From the NCBI GenBank assembly GCA_003255025.1, contig QANY01008646.1, positions 124,001 through 188,000 of the forward strand: a DNA stretch of 64,000 bases, given 5' to 3'. Position numbers and translations under genes: made by a program. A model generated the notes under the pieces. That model was not told where the DNA came from. It saw only the letters and a program-made list of their open reading frames with translations, and made no database searches. The stretch comes from Datisca glomerata. Taxonomy: Eukaryota > Streptophyta > Magnoliopsida > Cucurbitales > Datiscaceae. Positions 47,101-57,725 of this stretch are shown piece after piece (the first letter of the stretch is position 1; each line of letters begins with the position of its first letter).

Positions 47101-47481
47101 ATGAGAGGGGTTTTGGTTTTAGTGATGATAGTATCGAATTTGCTTTCGGTGTTTGGAGACAAAGAAAATCTTGAGTTGTCGTCTTTAAATGATGGTGATG
47201 GCTTAGCCATATCTCATTTGACGGACTGCTTTAAGGAGTGCCGCAAAGAAATTTATGTTGTGATTTATGGTAAGAACTCTTGGAAATGTGTGAATGATTG
47301 CCTTCTTGATCGTAAACGACAGGAAGAAGTAAAAGAGTATTTTGACAAGCGCATGGAACATCAAAGGGTATTTGAAGAACACATGGAAAATTTAAAAGAG
47401 CATACTGACAAGCTGAAGGAACATCAAAGGTTAAATGAAGAAAAAGAAATGGGGCAAGGAAAGCATAATCAAACTTCATAG
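47101..47481 (+). CDS. Small secreted cysteine-hairpin (alpha-hairpinin-like) protein
   Basis: A single-exon 126-aa protein. Residues 1-19 (MRGVLVLVMIVSNLLSVFG) are a signal peptide. The mature part has exactly four Cys in C43-x3-C47-x15-C63-x3-C67. That fits the alpha-hairpinin spacing (C-x3-C-x10-15-C-x3-C), a fold of two helices held by two disulfides seen in plant defence peptides and some protease inhibitors. Residues 68-126 form a highly charged, probably helical tail with EHQR repeats (KRMEHQRVFEEH, KLKEHQRLNEE). The ATG follows an A-run and matches the paralogue start at 57726. The Cys spacing and the C-terminal GKHN-TS are conserved in the broken copy, supporting a real gene. The family call rests on Cys spacing only. 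Confidence 0.7.
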   Translation: MRGVLVLVMIVSNLLSVFGDKENLELSSLNDGDGLAISHLTDCFKECRKEIYVVIYGKNSWKCVNDCLLDRKRQEEVKEYFDKRMEHQRVFEEHMENLKEHTDKLKEHQRLNEEKEMGQGKHNQTS

Positions 47482-47654
47482 TTTTCATACTTCAAATGGA
47501 TAATCCCAATGTTATGCTTTCACCTACCTTTACTATATATTTATGTACTTTTCTTGTCAATTTGTTGTGTTTTCAATAATGTGTTAAAGAATGTACAATA
47601 TTCGTTTCCCTTTGTTAGTCTCTCAAATATAATATAAGTTACTAGTTAAGCACA

Positions 47655-48220
47655 ACTTTTTTTTTATTAAAAAATAAATATACTTCAATCAAATAAACAC
47701 AATTATACAAGGGTCGTACCTCATGTATACATAAATGAAAAACAGTTAAAGGAGGAAAACAGTCCTAAGAACCAACTAGGACATAACATATTAGACATCA
47801 CAATGCCTTCGACATATCATAAACTTTCTCTAATGGTTCTAATTATACATTGAAGAATACCAGTGTCTCTCAAAAGTTTCTCAAAACATCTATCATTTTT
47901 TCTTTCAATCCATACAAAATAGACAATCAGTCAAAATTAATTTCAGAAATATAGTGGAGCTAAGATTTCTACCTTTACTATGAGCCAAGGACGAGTAAGG
48001 AGGAGTTGCCAATTAGGGCAACTACAAGTCAAGTCACACACTTCCAAGAGTTGAAGCAAAATGGGTTTCAGGAGCTTCTAGGTACAAAATAGATGCTCCA
48101 CAACATATTCATGTCAATCGGCACAAAAAAGGCAGTCAAGGTTGACTGTATTGTTTCATTTCAGCACATTTTCCTTAGCAGATGAAGCTGCATTTTGAGA
48201 TACTAATCATGTGCTACGTG
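47655..48220 (-). mobile_element. 5'-truncated LINE tail with zf-RVT-like remnant
   Basis: On the minus strand, interrupted frames show a C-x2-C-type start with later H, then FVWIERKNDRCFEKLLRD at about 47930-47875. This is the hallmark end of the plant LINE reverse-transcriptase zinc-binding (zf-RVT) region. A short A-run closes the 3' end (T-run on plus, 47657-47665). Stops and frameshifts are present. No target duplication found. Confidence 0.55.
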
Positions 48221-49221
48221 CGTTGGACTTGATATAATAGTTTAATACGTATAATATTTTGTTCAATGGCTTAATACTATTTGTAGAAGATGAAAGTATT
48301 AAACTGATGAAGCTACCAAAATTTGATTGACTAGTTTCTTCATGTAAAAATATATGTAGATGAAAGCAAAAATAAAATATTTTCTTTTGTAAGAAGTATA
48401 CAAAAACAGAGAGATAAAAATCAAAGTTAATAAATTAATAAACATAATAACTTTAAAAAGTGTCTTAATTAATTATTAATTAATAATTAATAATTAATAT
48501 AATAAAAAAAATAATTAAAATATTTTTATTTTATTTTATAATTAATAATTAATATAATAAAAAAAATAATTAAAATATTTTTATTTTATTTTATTAAGTA
48601 AACTCGTTAAATGTATGTATAAATATACGTGTCAATCAATCATATTTGAACGCATTAAATAATAAATGATAGTTTTAAAATAGTAAATAACTCAGATAAA
48701 ATCATCCATAAAATATTTTTATTCACATGTGACTTTTAATGTATTATTATTCAAGATATATCTTATAAATAAGTATAATTCTTAACTTATAATATATGAT
48801 CTATATTTGTTAAACTTGTTTAGTAATTTTAATCTACTCATTTTTTAAAGTTAGTCTAGTCATTTAAACTAAAATCCTATGTATTCAATTAAGTTTTTGA
48901 AAATTAAAGTTTTTTAGTCTGAATGTGTATAAAAGTAATATAAATTTAATTTAAGATAAATTATTGAGAGTAATTAATTAATAGTATTATGGATGTTTAT
49001 GAGAAATAAATACTTAAAATTTATTATTGGGTCAATATCTTGATGGTCATTTAAGAAAATTTAAGATTCATAATGATTCTTATTGTCTTTTCACTTTTAA
49101 TATATTATATATTATATATTATATATATATATATCTAGGAAACCATAATAGTTTACTCCACAGAATTGGAGGAACAAACCCTGCCGTCTTGTGAGGGAGG
49201 TAAAAATGATCTTTAGGGGAC
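48221..49221. other. AT-rich intergenic DNA
   Basis: No gene seen. It contains the tandem repeat at 48478-48597 and AT microsatellite tracts at about 49098-49134. Confidence 0.5.
48478..48597. repeat. AT-rich tandem duplication, ~62-bp unit
   Basis: 'taattaataattaatataat' followed by 'aaaaaaaataattaaaatat' occurs in two adjacent, virtually identical units. Confidence 0.9.
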
Positions 49222-49783
49222 CCACACTACAACAAAAAAACGCTACGATAATGATAAAAAAATGCTATCATAGGGTTTGGATAGCGTTTCAAAAATGTGA
49301 TGTATGATGTTATTAAAAGTCCGCTACCTATGATAATATTTTTTAAATACTATAAAAAAGCTTTTGGTAGCGTTGAAAAAACGCTATAAAAATCATTTCA
49401 TAGGATTTAAAAAACACTATAAAAATCCTTTCATAGCTTTTGTAAATGTTGTAGTAGGTCTTTCATAGACTTTTATAAATTTCATAGCCCTTTTATAAAT
49501 GCTATCGCATATCTTTCATAGCATTTTTTATTACTTATACTTACAATTGTACAAATATAAAAAATAATTAACTTTTCAATAATTATCACGAAATTACAAA
49601 ATCACATATCATTTTATTTAATCAGTCAAAATTGTTACATACTAATTGTCTACTAGAAATCACATCTCAAAAATGATAATTACATATTGATTACATAGAG
49701 CAAACAAAAGTAATGTATAAAAAAAAAACTAAAATCTAGTATAAATTCACATTTAAACAAATCTTACAATCCACCGCTTAAGT

Positions 49784-49990
49784 TTATGGATTTAGGGTCA
49801 TTGGCCATAAGAGAAGAGGAGTTGGCAGTTCTCTAGGTACTGAAAGTGGAGGTACCCTAGGAGGTCCACTTGGTGGTTTTTCTTGGTGAGGAGGTGGTGG
49901 CGTAGGTAACTGCCTTGGTGATGCTTCAAGAACTGTTGTGTCGTTGGCTGTAAGAGCACCTTGTGGCTTGCTTGTTTTTGTTGGGTTTAT
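49784..49990 (-). pseudogene. Proline-rich terminal exon-like frame within CACTA
   Basis: The minus-strand frame contains KPQGALTAND, PRQLPTPPPPHQEKPPSGPP and ends LLLWPMTLNP with a stop at 49784-49786. Similar Pro-rich tails occur in ORFs of plant En/Spm elements. I cannot connect it with upstream exons. Confidence 0.4.
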
Positions 49991-50320
49991 TTTAAAGTAT
50001 AATTATATATGCAGATTATTATGTTGTATTTGATCATAGGACGAGATCAAAGTGTTGTACCAAAGTATGGATGATCCATTCAGATGAAAGAGCAAGCCTC
50101 CTATTCCAAATAGTACAATCTAAATGATCAACAACTAAAAATGACTTATTAGATAAGGAAGGTAGGAATTAGTGACAGATTTACAACATTCCATGATATA
50201 GTATAGTTGTTGGTGGAGAGCAACCAAATTATGACACTTAATCGCAAACCAAGTTTATTATCTTCTATCTCAAAATGCAACAATTAACAAGCAGTCAAGT
50301 TTATCTAAATAATGTCTTAT

Positions 50321-50608
50321 AAGACCATAACAAAGCTTAAGCGATAGAGAATGTTCATAGCAACCTAAGCCTTTCAAATCCATCCATTCCCTCACCCCCA
50401 AAAAGAGGAAAAATAAAATAGATTAAATATGAATTGCATGGAAGTATAAAGATTACATTGAAATAAGACCATAACAAAGCTTAAGCGACAGAGAATGTTC
50501 ATAGCAACCTAAGCCTTTCAAATCCATCCATTCCCTCACCCCCAAAAAGAGGAAAAATAAAATAGATTAAATATGAATTGCATGAAAGTATAAAGATTAC
50601 ATTGAAAA
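50321..50608. repeat. 144-bp tandem duplication inside CACTA
   Basis: 'aagaccataacaaagcttaa' at 50321 and 50465. The two units differ at only a few bases (gcgatag/gcgacag, atggaag/atgaaag). Confidence 0.92.
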
Positions 50609-53600
50609 ATACATATCATGTAATAGGATACTCAGAACCGTTAGGATATTTAATACTAGATCTACTACCAAAGTTTGGAGTTTAGCATGTAGTTCACTCC
50701 TTGTGCATTAGTTGATGGAAGAATGATGGTCAAATAAGAAAATGTTTACAGAATTAACATCACAGTAACATACAGTTAAATGTGTTTGGCACAAGCTTAT
50801 AAGAACTACACTAAACACTTAACTTAGTATATGTAAAATTGCATCAACTCCCCCCCGCGCGTTCAAACCCCATTTCAACTAAAATGGTCCTGCAGTAAAC
50901 TAATGAGGCTTCTAGCTAGGAATAATTTAAATAGTCAAAATATATTAATAAGCAATTCAGAATACCAATCACGAAATCAAGAAAATCCATTAACACTAAT
51001 AAAACTCCAAGTGCATGCAAGTGAGAGTTTTAAAAAATTTAACATTTATTCTAATTTCAAACCCAACGAACATCACCAATACCCTATATCTTGTATATAT
51101 TCATCATTTTACTCAATCATTCAACAAGAGAAAATCTAACTAAAAAGCCAAAGTAGCAAGCTGGACAAATTCAATAAAACTTGAAAAAAACCATTTCTCT
51201 ATATCCAATTAAAAAACAGCAAAGACACCTCAAACCAACAAAATTTATCTCTTGTATAAGCCATTTCTCAATATGCAATGAACAAAATAAAACAAGGATA
51301 AGATATTACTAAATTTCAACGTTTAAATCCCCTAATGGTGGTAAAAAAATGTGAATAATCATAAATATGTTCAACACTTAAAAAATCAAGATAAAGCTTA
51401 AATTTATGTCTCCATCTTCAAGCTCCAAAAAGGAATCACTTTCAGTAATCAAATCTCCAACAAGAAATCATAAAGTCAGAATTCTTTTACTAGTCATGAC
51501 CAAGATCAAGTCAGTTGACAATGCAAAAAATCTATCACATTAGGAAAAACAGAATTTCATAAGTTGAAACATAAAAATATAACTCAAATCCCATTTCAAC
51601 AATAATAGTTCTATAGTACTAATGAGGCTTATGACTAGGCACGATTCAAATACCAGAAGATGTTAACAAACAATTTAGAATACCAATAAGGAAATTAGAG
51701 AATTAACAACATATATATGACTTGAAAAAGGAGTGCTTACATAGGACAACTCTATTTGGTCATGTCCAATCTAATAGCTCTATCTTGTTTAGGTAAAAGT
51801 TATTATTCACTCTCTATAACAAGCAAAATCCATTAATACTGATAATAAAACTCCAAGTGCATGCAAGTGAAAGTTTTAACCAAATTCCCATTCCAGGACG
51901 ATTTGGAAGAGGAATTCCTCTTTCTTGATCACACCTGATGAAAAATTCCGATAGCATATAACTTTCTTCTCTACAACTATCAAAAGAAATTGGGGATTAA
52001 ACTGGCAAAATGCCCGCATTGACAACAAATACATGTTACCATTTTAGAATTTCCAGCTACAATAAATCCACATATTAGCAATTCTGCGGCACAGTCAGTA
52101 ACTTCCATTGTAACTTTTAAGTTAAAAATATATTCTATTAGGTACATTTAACCAAAAACAAACATCTTGTATGCATTATTTTTCAATAATCACACACATG
52201 ATCAATTGAGAAGAATCAATTGAGCATAAATCACCTTGGTTTATCTGTTAAGGTTACCAAACTTGACCACACCTGGAATGATCTTGTCAGCAAGGGCACC
52301 TTTTTCTAAAAGCACAATGGACTTATCCTTCACATACTTTGTAGTTTCTTTGTCTCAAATTCAAGCCATGCTTCTTCTGCATATTTGAGAAGGTAAACAC
52401 AATACAAAAATATAAAAAATTATATAAAAATAACATTCTCCACATGATTAAGAAGAAATATACTACTATGTTAAAGTATATAAATAAATCTCAAGTTCGA
52501 GAAAAATGGCCAACACTATCTCTAACCTTTGTTTCCACACGCACTTCCTTCTTTGAGCTTCCCAAAAACTGACTTGTGTGTTGATTGAAAATGACATCTT
52601 TGTTTGTAGAAAAATAGATATAGAATTCTGCTGATATTCTTTGAAATAGAGTGAGAAAATACAAAATAAAGATGTAAATTAGCAGTTTTACTTGAGCAAT
52701 TGGATCAAATGTAAATTAGCAGTGATATCTTTCTTCTTCATATTTCTCTGCAGAAAACAGGGGAAAGTCTACCAAAAGAATTGACTAAAGCAGTTGGAAC
52801 TGGAAAACGTAGATATGATAGACAACAAATAGGATCCATGTGGTATTTGTAAATTGATTCATAAGCTAATTCATTACTAAACTTTGATAGAAATGAGATT
52901 AAGTTAAAAGCAAACCTTAATTAACAAATTATGCAAGTTAAGAGAGTCTGAAAGGCATTATACCTTGAGAAACACTTCATGTTCATGGTTAAATTTTCTT
53001 AAGTAAGGATTTTATAAACTAGCACTATATAGACCCTTTTTGAAAAAGACTTCATTAAGGTTCAAAAGAAAATCATAAAACAAAGAGCATCATTTGTGAG
53101 TTTTTATGACTATTAAGTATTTGCACATTAACACAAATCACATATATTATTGTTTGGAACAATTTTTGAGTTGTCAAAGCACTTCTAGCACTTCTATAAG
53201 AAACATATATTCAAATGATTCGTATAATCAATTTCACAAACTTTGCTTAAATAAGGATTTTCTCAAGTTAAACACTATGGACCCACTTGGAAAAAGACTT
53301 AAGATTCAGAAGAAAATCATAAATAGAAAGGCTCTCAGTCATGTAAATGACTATAATTTGTTTTGTTCGTTCCACTAGCAATTAACCAGAAAAAGAGGAG
53401 AGCAAAAGCATTGAAAAAGAAGAGTTTCTTGAACAACATGTCTGCCTGATAAAAGCAATGACAAATGGAGGTTAAGCAAACATAAGACCGAACTCAAAGC
53501 CAAAGGAAGGTAACCTAAATCTTTTATGTTCAATCCATTCAGTATTAACTAACAGATATGGACATTTAATGGATAAGAAAAAATGTAATCGACAACAAAT

Positions 53601-54803
53601 TTACAAGTAAAACACTAAATCACCTTTTTCTTCTTTTCATTTGAGGACGATAATGGAGCAAAAGCTACATTGATCTTTTGAACATACTCTTCCAGCAAAT
53701 AAGAAAGTGTATATGTACGTGAGATCAGTAGACCTAAGCTCCTTAAAAGTAACAAAAAAGAGTAACAACAACTACCAATACAAACTGGAATATGATAAAA
53801 ACCTTAACTGCACAACCATTAAGCATTGCTAACCCCGTGAATGAATTTGGCCGAAAGCTCAAGCTCCAAGCCCAAGCATCAATCACGTGAAGTCATCACC
53901 CTAGAGCTTGCCTTAAAAGGGGGAAAAGAGAATATAAGATATCAAAGCAATTAAAATCAACAACAAGGTAATTAAGAGTTTCTTAGAACAAATTCTTATA
54001 CAAAACCGTGCACATAAATCCTTATTGAGAGAATTCTAACTCAAGGCTCTCCGTTAGCAAGAACCCAGACAACTGCATTCTTAGTAATCATGAACACAAA
54101 CCCTAATTAACTAAGTTAAAACGCAAAATCACAAAAATGAGAGAACAATCACAAAAATTAGACATGAATTTGAGAATCAAACCCTTACCTCTTATTATGT
54201 GCACCAATTTTGCTGGAGAAATTCCTCAAATGTTGACTCCTATGTATCAACCCTAAACCCAACTTTTAGACCCTCAGGCCTCAATTATATTTGTTTAGTT
54301 TTGGGTTTTTGCATATTGGAAAGTCTAAGCTACAATTGATAGACAATACCCAAAATGAAGAGAAGCTGAGACAGCTCAAACAGAGAGTTGTGTGCAAATT
54401 CGTGATACACTTAAAATAGAGACGCGTGCAAGAAATACTTGAGATAGAGCTTCTCCTAGCGAGGAAAGATTCGTTCCAGAGAGACCCGTTTGTGAAGATA
54501 ATAGAAGAGTTTCAGAGAGAGTGAGATTTAGTGAGCCCTAAGATCGGTGAGAGAAAGAGAGGTTGAATCTGAGAGAAAGAGAGTTGAAGTGTTGAGAAAA
54601 AGAGAGTCGTTGAAGTTGAGATAGAGAGGTTGAAAGAGGGAGTGTTTTTGTGAGCAATTTTTTAGGAGAGTTGGGTAAATTTTGGTCCACCACTCCCAAG
54701 TGAATGAACCCGCGCCTAGTTTCTTTAACGTTTTGACACAAAACACGATCCTAGTGTGCTATAGAACCACATGTTTGTTGTAGTGCCAGCTAGCGCAACT
54801 CGA

Positions 54804-54995
54804 CTAGGAAGAGAAAGGTAGCAGCTTGGGAGGCATGGGCACCCAAGCATCCTCAGTTTCCTGCCACAACCGAGCAAAATAACTAAGCTCATCGAGTTTT
54901 TTGAGGAAGAGTTTTCTGACTAAGTGTGTGTTCGGAGTCAGTTCAAGGAAGTTTTTAGGGTTCATGTTCAATAAGAGAAATTTTTTAGGGTTCAT
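54804..54995 (-). CDS. Orphan 63-aa ORF beside the CACTA insertion
   Basis: The minus-strand frame reads MNPKKFLLLNMNPKNFLELT, then a protein-like segment KLDELSYFARLWQETEDAWV and PPKLLPFSS. It has amphipathic, Trp-containing character unlike random AT-rich DNA. It may be the last exon of a lost gene whose 3' UTR received the CACTA. Family unknown. Confidence 0.3.
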   Translation of the reverse strand: MNPKKFLLLNMNPKNFLELTPNTHLVRKLFLKKLDELSYFARLWQETEDAWVPMPPKLLPFSS

Positions 54996-55329
54996 TGTTC
55001 TCTTTCATGCAAAATTTAAAAAATTAAAACATTTTAACGCATTATTATAACTTGTAAGTGGGTTTCTAATGCAATTGGGTGATGGGAATGCAAAATGTCA
55101 TATTTTTCTCCTTTAATGTTCAGTAATTTATACTTATTCAATATTCCAATTGAGATGATTCAAGATGCTATATGGAACGCCAAGAAAAATATATACAACT
55201 TTCATGTTTGAGTTTTGAGAGAAACTGGCTGCATCAAGATCGAAATTGAGCTTGAAGTTTCTCCCCTACATTGTTGACGTTCTGGAACGCCCCTTAGCCT
55301 GCAATTTTAATTGGCATATTTGGCGCGGT

Positions 55330-55945
55330 TTATTTTTCTAAGTTTCCAGAATTGAAGCACGAATGAACATCTTAATTCAATTGCTTGTGATTCGATTGTT
55401 GTCAAAATATGATTGTCATGTTTAGTTGTGCATTGTACTCAATGAAATGATGAGTGACAATTTATGATTCCTATATTTGATTAGGTTAAATTTTATTATA
55501 AATTTATATAAATAACAGAAGTTAGTTAAGTGCCATTTTAATTATATATTATGTAAGAAAATTATTTTAATGTATAACATGAACATTAATTTTCATTAAG
55601 TTTATCAAATGAAAAAATATTTTGACGTGCAATGTTAACATTAAGTTTAGTTATTTTTTATTAATATTTAAATAAATTAATAATGTTAGTCTAAGTTGTA
55701 ATACAATTAAATTTAATTAAATTAATTATATAGAGCGAGAGAGAGAGTGAAAGAAAAAAATGGCTTTTACTTTATTTTATATGAGGGTACGAAAATAATT
55801 TTGTTTGATATATGAATTACAATTACATTGCAAATTAAGATTGCTTACATTTCTGCTGTAATTCAATTACCTCAAAAGATTGCCAACTAAGATTCCATGT
55901 AAATTTAGATTGCGTCATAATTTAACAATGACACCAAACAAGCAT
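55330..55945 (+). mobile_element. MITE-like repeat, copy 2
   Basis: Same orientation as copy 3 and inverted to copy 1. Shared phrases are 'atgattgtcatgtttagttg', 'aatgaaatgatgagtgac', 'atattttgacgtgcaa' and 'aataatgttagtcta'. The right tip 'aatgacaccaaacaagcatg' matches the terminal inverted repeat. The left tip is eroded. Confidence 0.6.
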
Positions 55946-56382
55946 GATACTTCAACTACAAGAGGATTACAATAAAGGATAGCGTAAACTAAAGGAGCCT
56001 CGGTGACAAATTGAAACCGGTGACGCCATGGTGTGTTAAGTTCAATTCTAGTTTTTCGTTACTTATGTAGATATACTATTTTTATAATGAGAAATTAGGT
56101 CATGGTTCAGTATTGTTAATAGTAAAATATTGGGAGGAGATTGAAGCTTTTATCATTCTCTCTCTCCTATCTCTCTTTTTTAACCCAGGGTTGATATCCT
56201 AGTGGTTATAGTGAGAGGTGAAGTCCTCTCCATCCCCCCGATCTATGTACCTTACACTTCCAAAATCAGGTCATCAACCAATCCCTTTAACCCCCCTAAA
56301 AAATGATGATGATTATGATGGTGATGGTGATGATGATGTCTCTCACTTTTACTACAAATATTTATATTTAAGTGAGATTCAA
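55946..56382. other. Intergenic DNA with SINE-like patch
   Basis: About 56185-56290 ('gatatcctagtggttatagt', 'gaagtcctctccatcccccc') resembles a tRNA-like SINE head. Otherwise no feature seen. Confidence 0.3.
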
Positions 56383-57290
56383 TAAGACACGTATTTGGCT
56401 TAAAAGCTCAAAGCCAAAAACTATGCGTGGAGACATCCAGATTAGGCTGGTTTGGCCCAATCCCAACCAGAAGTGTGGTATTTTTTAGTTGGGCTCGACA
56501 CGAGGAAGTGTTGCCTTTGAGGAGGGTGGATTGTGAGATTCATGGAAAGAACACTCATCCTACATTACTTGAAAAAAATTAAGTGATGGTAGTTTATAAG
56601 GAGTGACCTCCCTTTACAAGTAAGGCTTAGGCTTAAAAGCACAATGGCAAAATCATAAGGGGAGACATCTAGATTAGGCAGGGTTGACCTAAAGTGGATA
56701 ATATCTTACTAGTGAGCAGTTTATTATAAATTAGTATCAAAGTCAATCACAACCAGAAGTGTGGTGGTGTTGAGGTGAGACCAACACGAGGACGTGTTGC
56801 TTCCGAGGAGGATAGATTATGAGATTCATGACAAGAGCACTCACCCAACATTGCTTTAAAAAGAAAAGTGATGGTGGCTTGTAAGGAGTGACTTGATCCC
56901 TTGGACCAATAAGACGTGTTTTGGGGATTAAAAGTCCAATGCAAAATCATGTTTTGGGGAGACATCATGAGGGGAGACATCTAGATTAGGCAGGGTTGAC
57001 CTAAAATGGATAATATCTTACTAGTGGATAGTTTATTATAAATTAGTATCAAAGTCAATCACAACCAGAAGTGTGGTGGTGTTGAGGTGAGACCAACGTA
57101 AGGACATGTTGCTTCTGAGGAGGATAGATGATGAGATTCATGACAAGAGCACTCACCTAACATTGCTTTAAAAAGAAAAGTGATGGTAGATTGTAAGGAG
57201 TGACTTGTTCCCTTGAACCAGTAAGACGTGTTTTGGGGATTAAAAGTCCAATGGAAAACCGTGAGGAAGACATTTAAATTATGTGTTAGC
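56383..57290. repeat. Three-copy tandem array, ~290-310 bp units
   Basis: The landmark GAAGTGTGGT occurs at 56470, 56757 and 57068. Each unit carries 'ggagacatc[c/t]agattagg', 'gagaccaac', a 'gttgc[c/t]t' block, 'gagattcatg' and 'aaggagtgac'. Units 2 and 3 are much more similar to each other than to unit 1. Unit 2 contains a short internal repeat 'ggggagacatc'. The type resembles known dispersed plant repeats. No coding potential. Confidence 0.85.
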
Positions 57291-57725
57291 TCACAATGGA
57301 CAAAATCTTATTAGTAACATATTATCATAACATATTTTGTTTATTAAATTTAAATAACAATATCTTATTAGATAGAATACAAATTGTTTAATTAATGACA
57401 TATTATCCTAACATATTTTTTTATTAAATCAAAATAAAATCTACTTGTTAAGATTAGCTAATTGCCCCACTTATCATTAGTCCAATCCTCGAAGTTAGTT
57501 AGCTAGGCTTACGAAATTGAACTAATCATATTGAGGTCAAGATTGATAACAAAAAATAATTGGATTACTAAGTATGATTATTAATCGTCATAGAAATTAA
57601 TTTAAAAAATCTCTAATTTTAACAGTAAAAAAGCACGTTAGCATAACATAATAATTTCAGTGTTGTAGGCACAAAATTCCAAATAATCTAATATTTCTTC
57701 AAAACCAAACAAAAATTAGAAAAAA

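Larger units (their letters stand above)
49225..54785 (-). mobile_element. CACTA (En/Spm) transposon with intact ends
   Basis: The left tip is CACTACAACAAAAAAACGC and the right tip ends TTTGTTGTAGTG, an inverted CACTACAACAAA. The 3-bp target duplication CCA sits at 49222-49224 and 54786-54788. The 5561-bp element has dense subterminal repeats at the left (variants of 'gctat[g/a]aaa' and 'tttcatagc', 49240-49530). The minus strand at the right end starts with a CT-rich leader (54780-54400), so transcription probably runs right to left. No TNP2-type transposase could be read. A Pro-rich frame remains near the left end. It is probably non-autonomous, and the sharp ends and TSD suggest a fairly recent insertion. 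Confidence 0.9.

Noticed and set aside
54528..54746. Two overlapping Ser/Leu-rich ORFs at the right end of the CACTA
   Set aside because: They are products of a CT-rich leader-like tract read in two frames, not coding sequence.
56281..56345. Array-like 'gatgatgat' stretch considered as a structured repeat or CRISPR-like signal
   Set aside because: It is a simple GAT/GGT microsatellite. No spacer-repeat organisation exists in this eukaryotic window.
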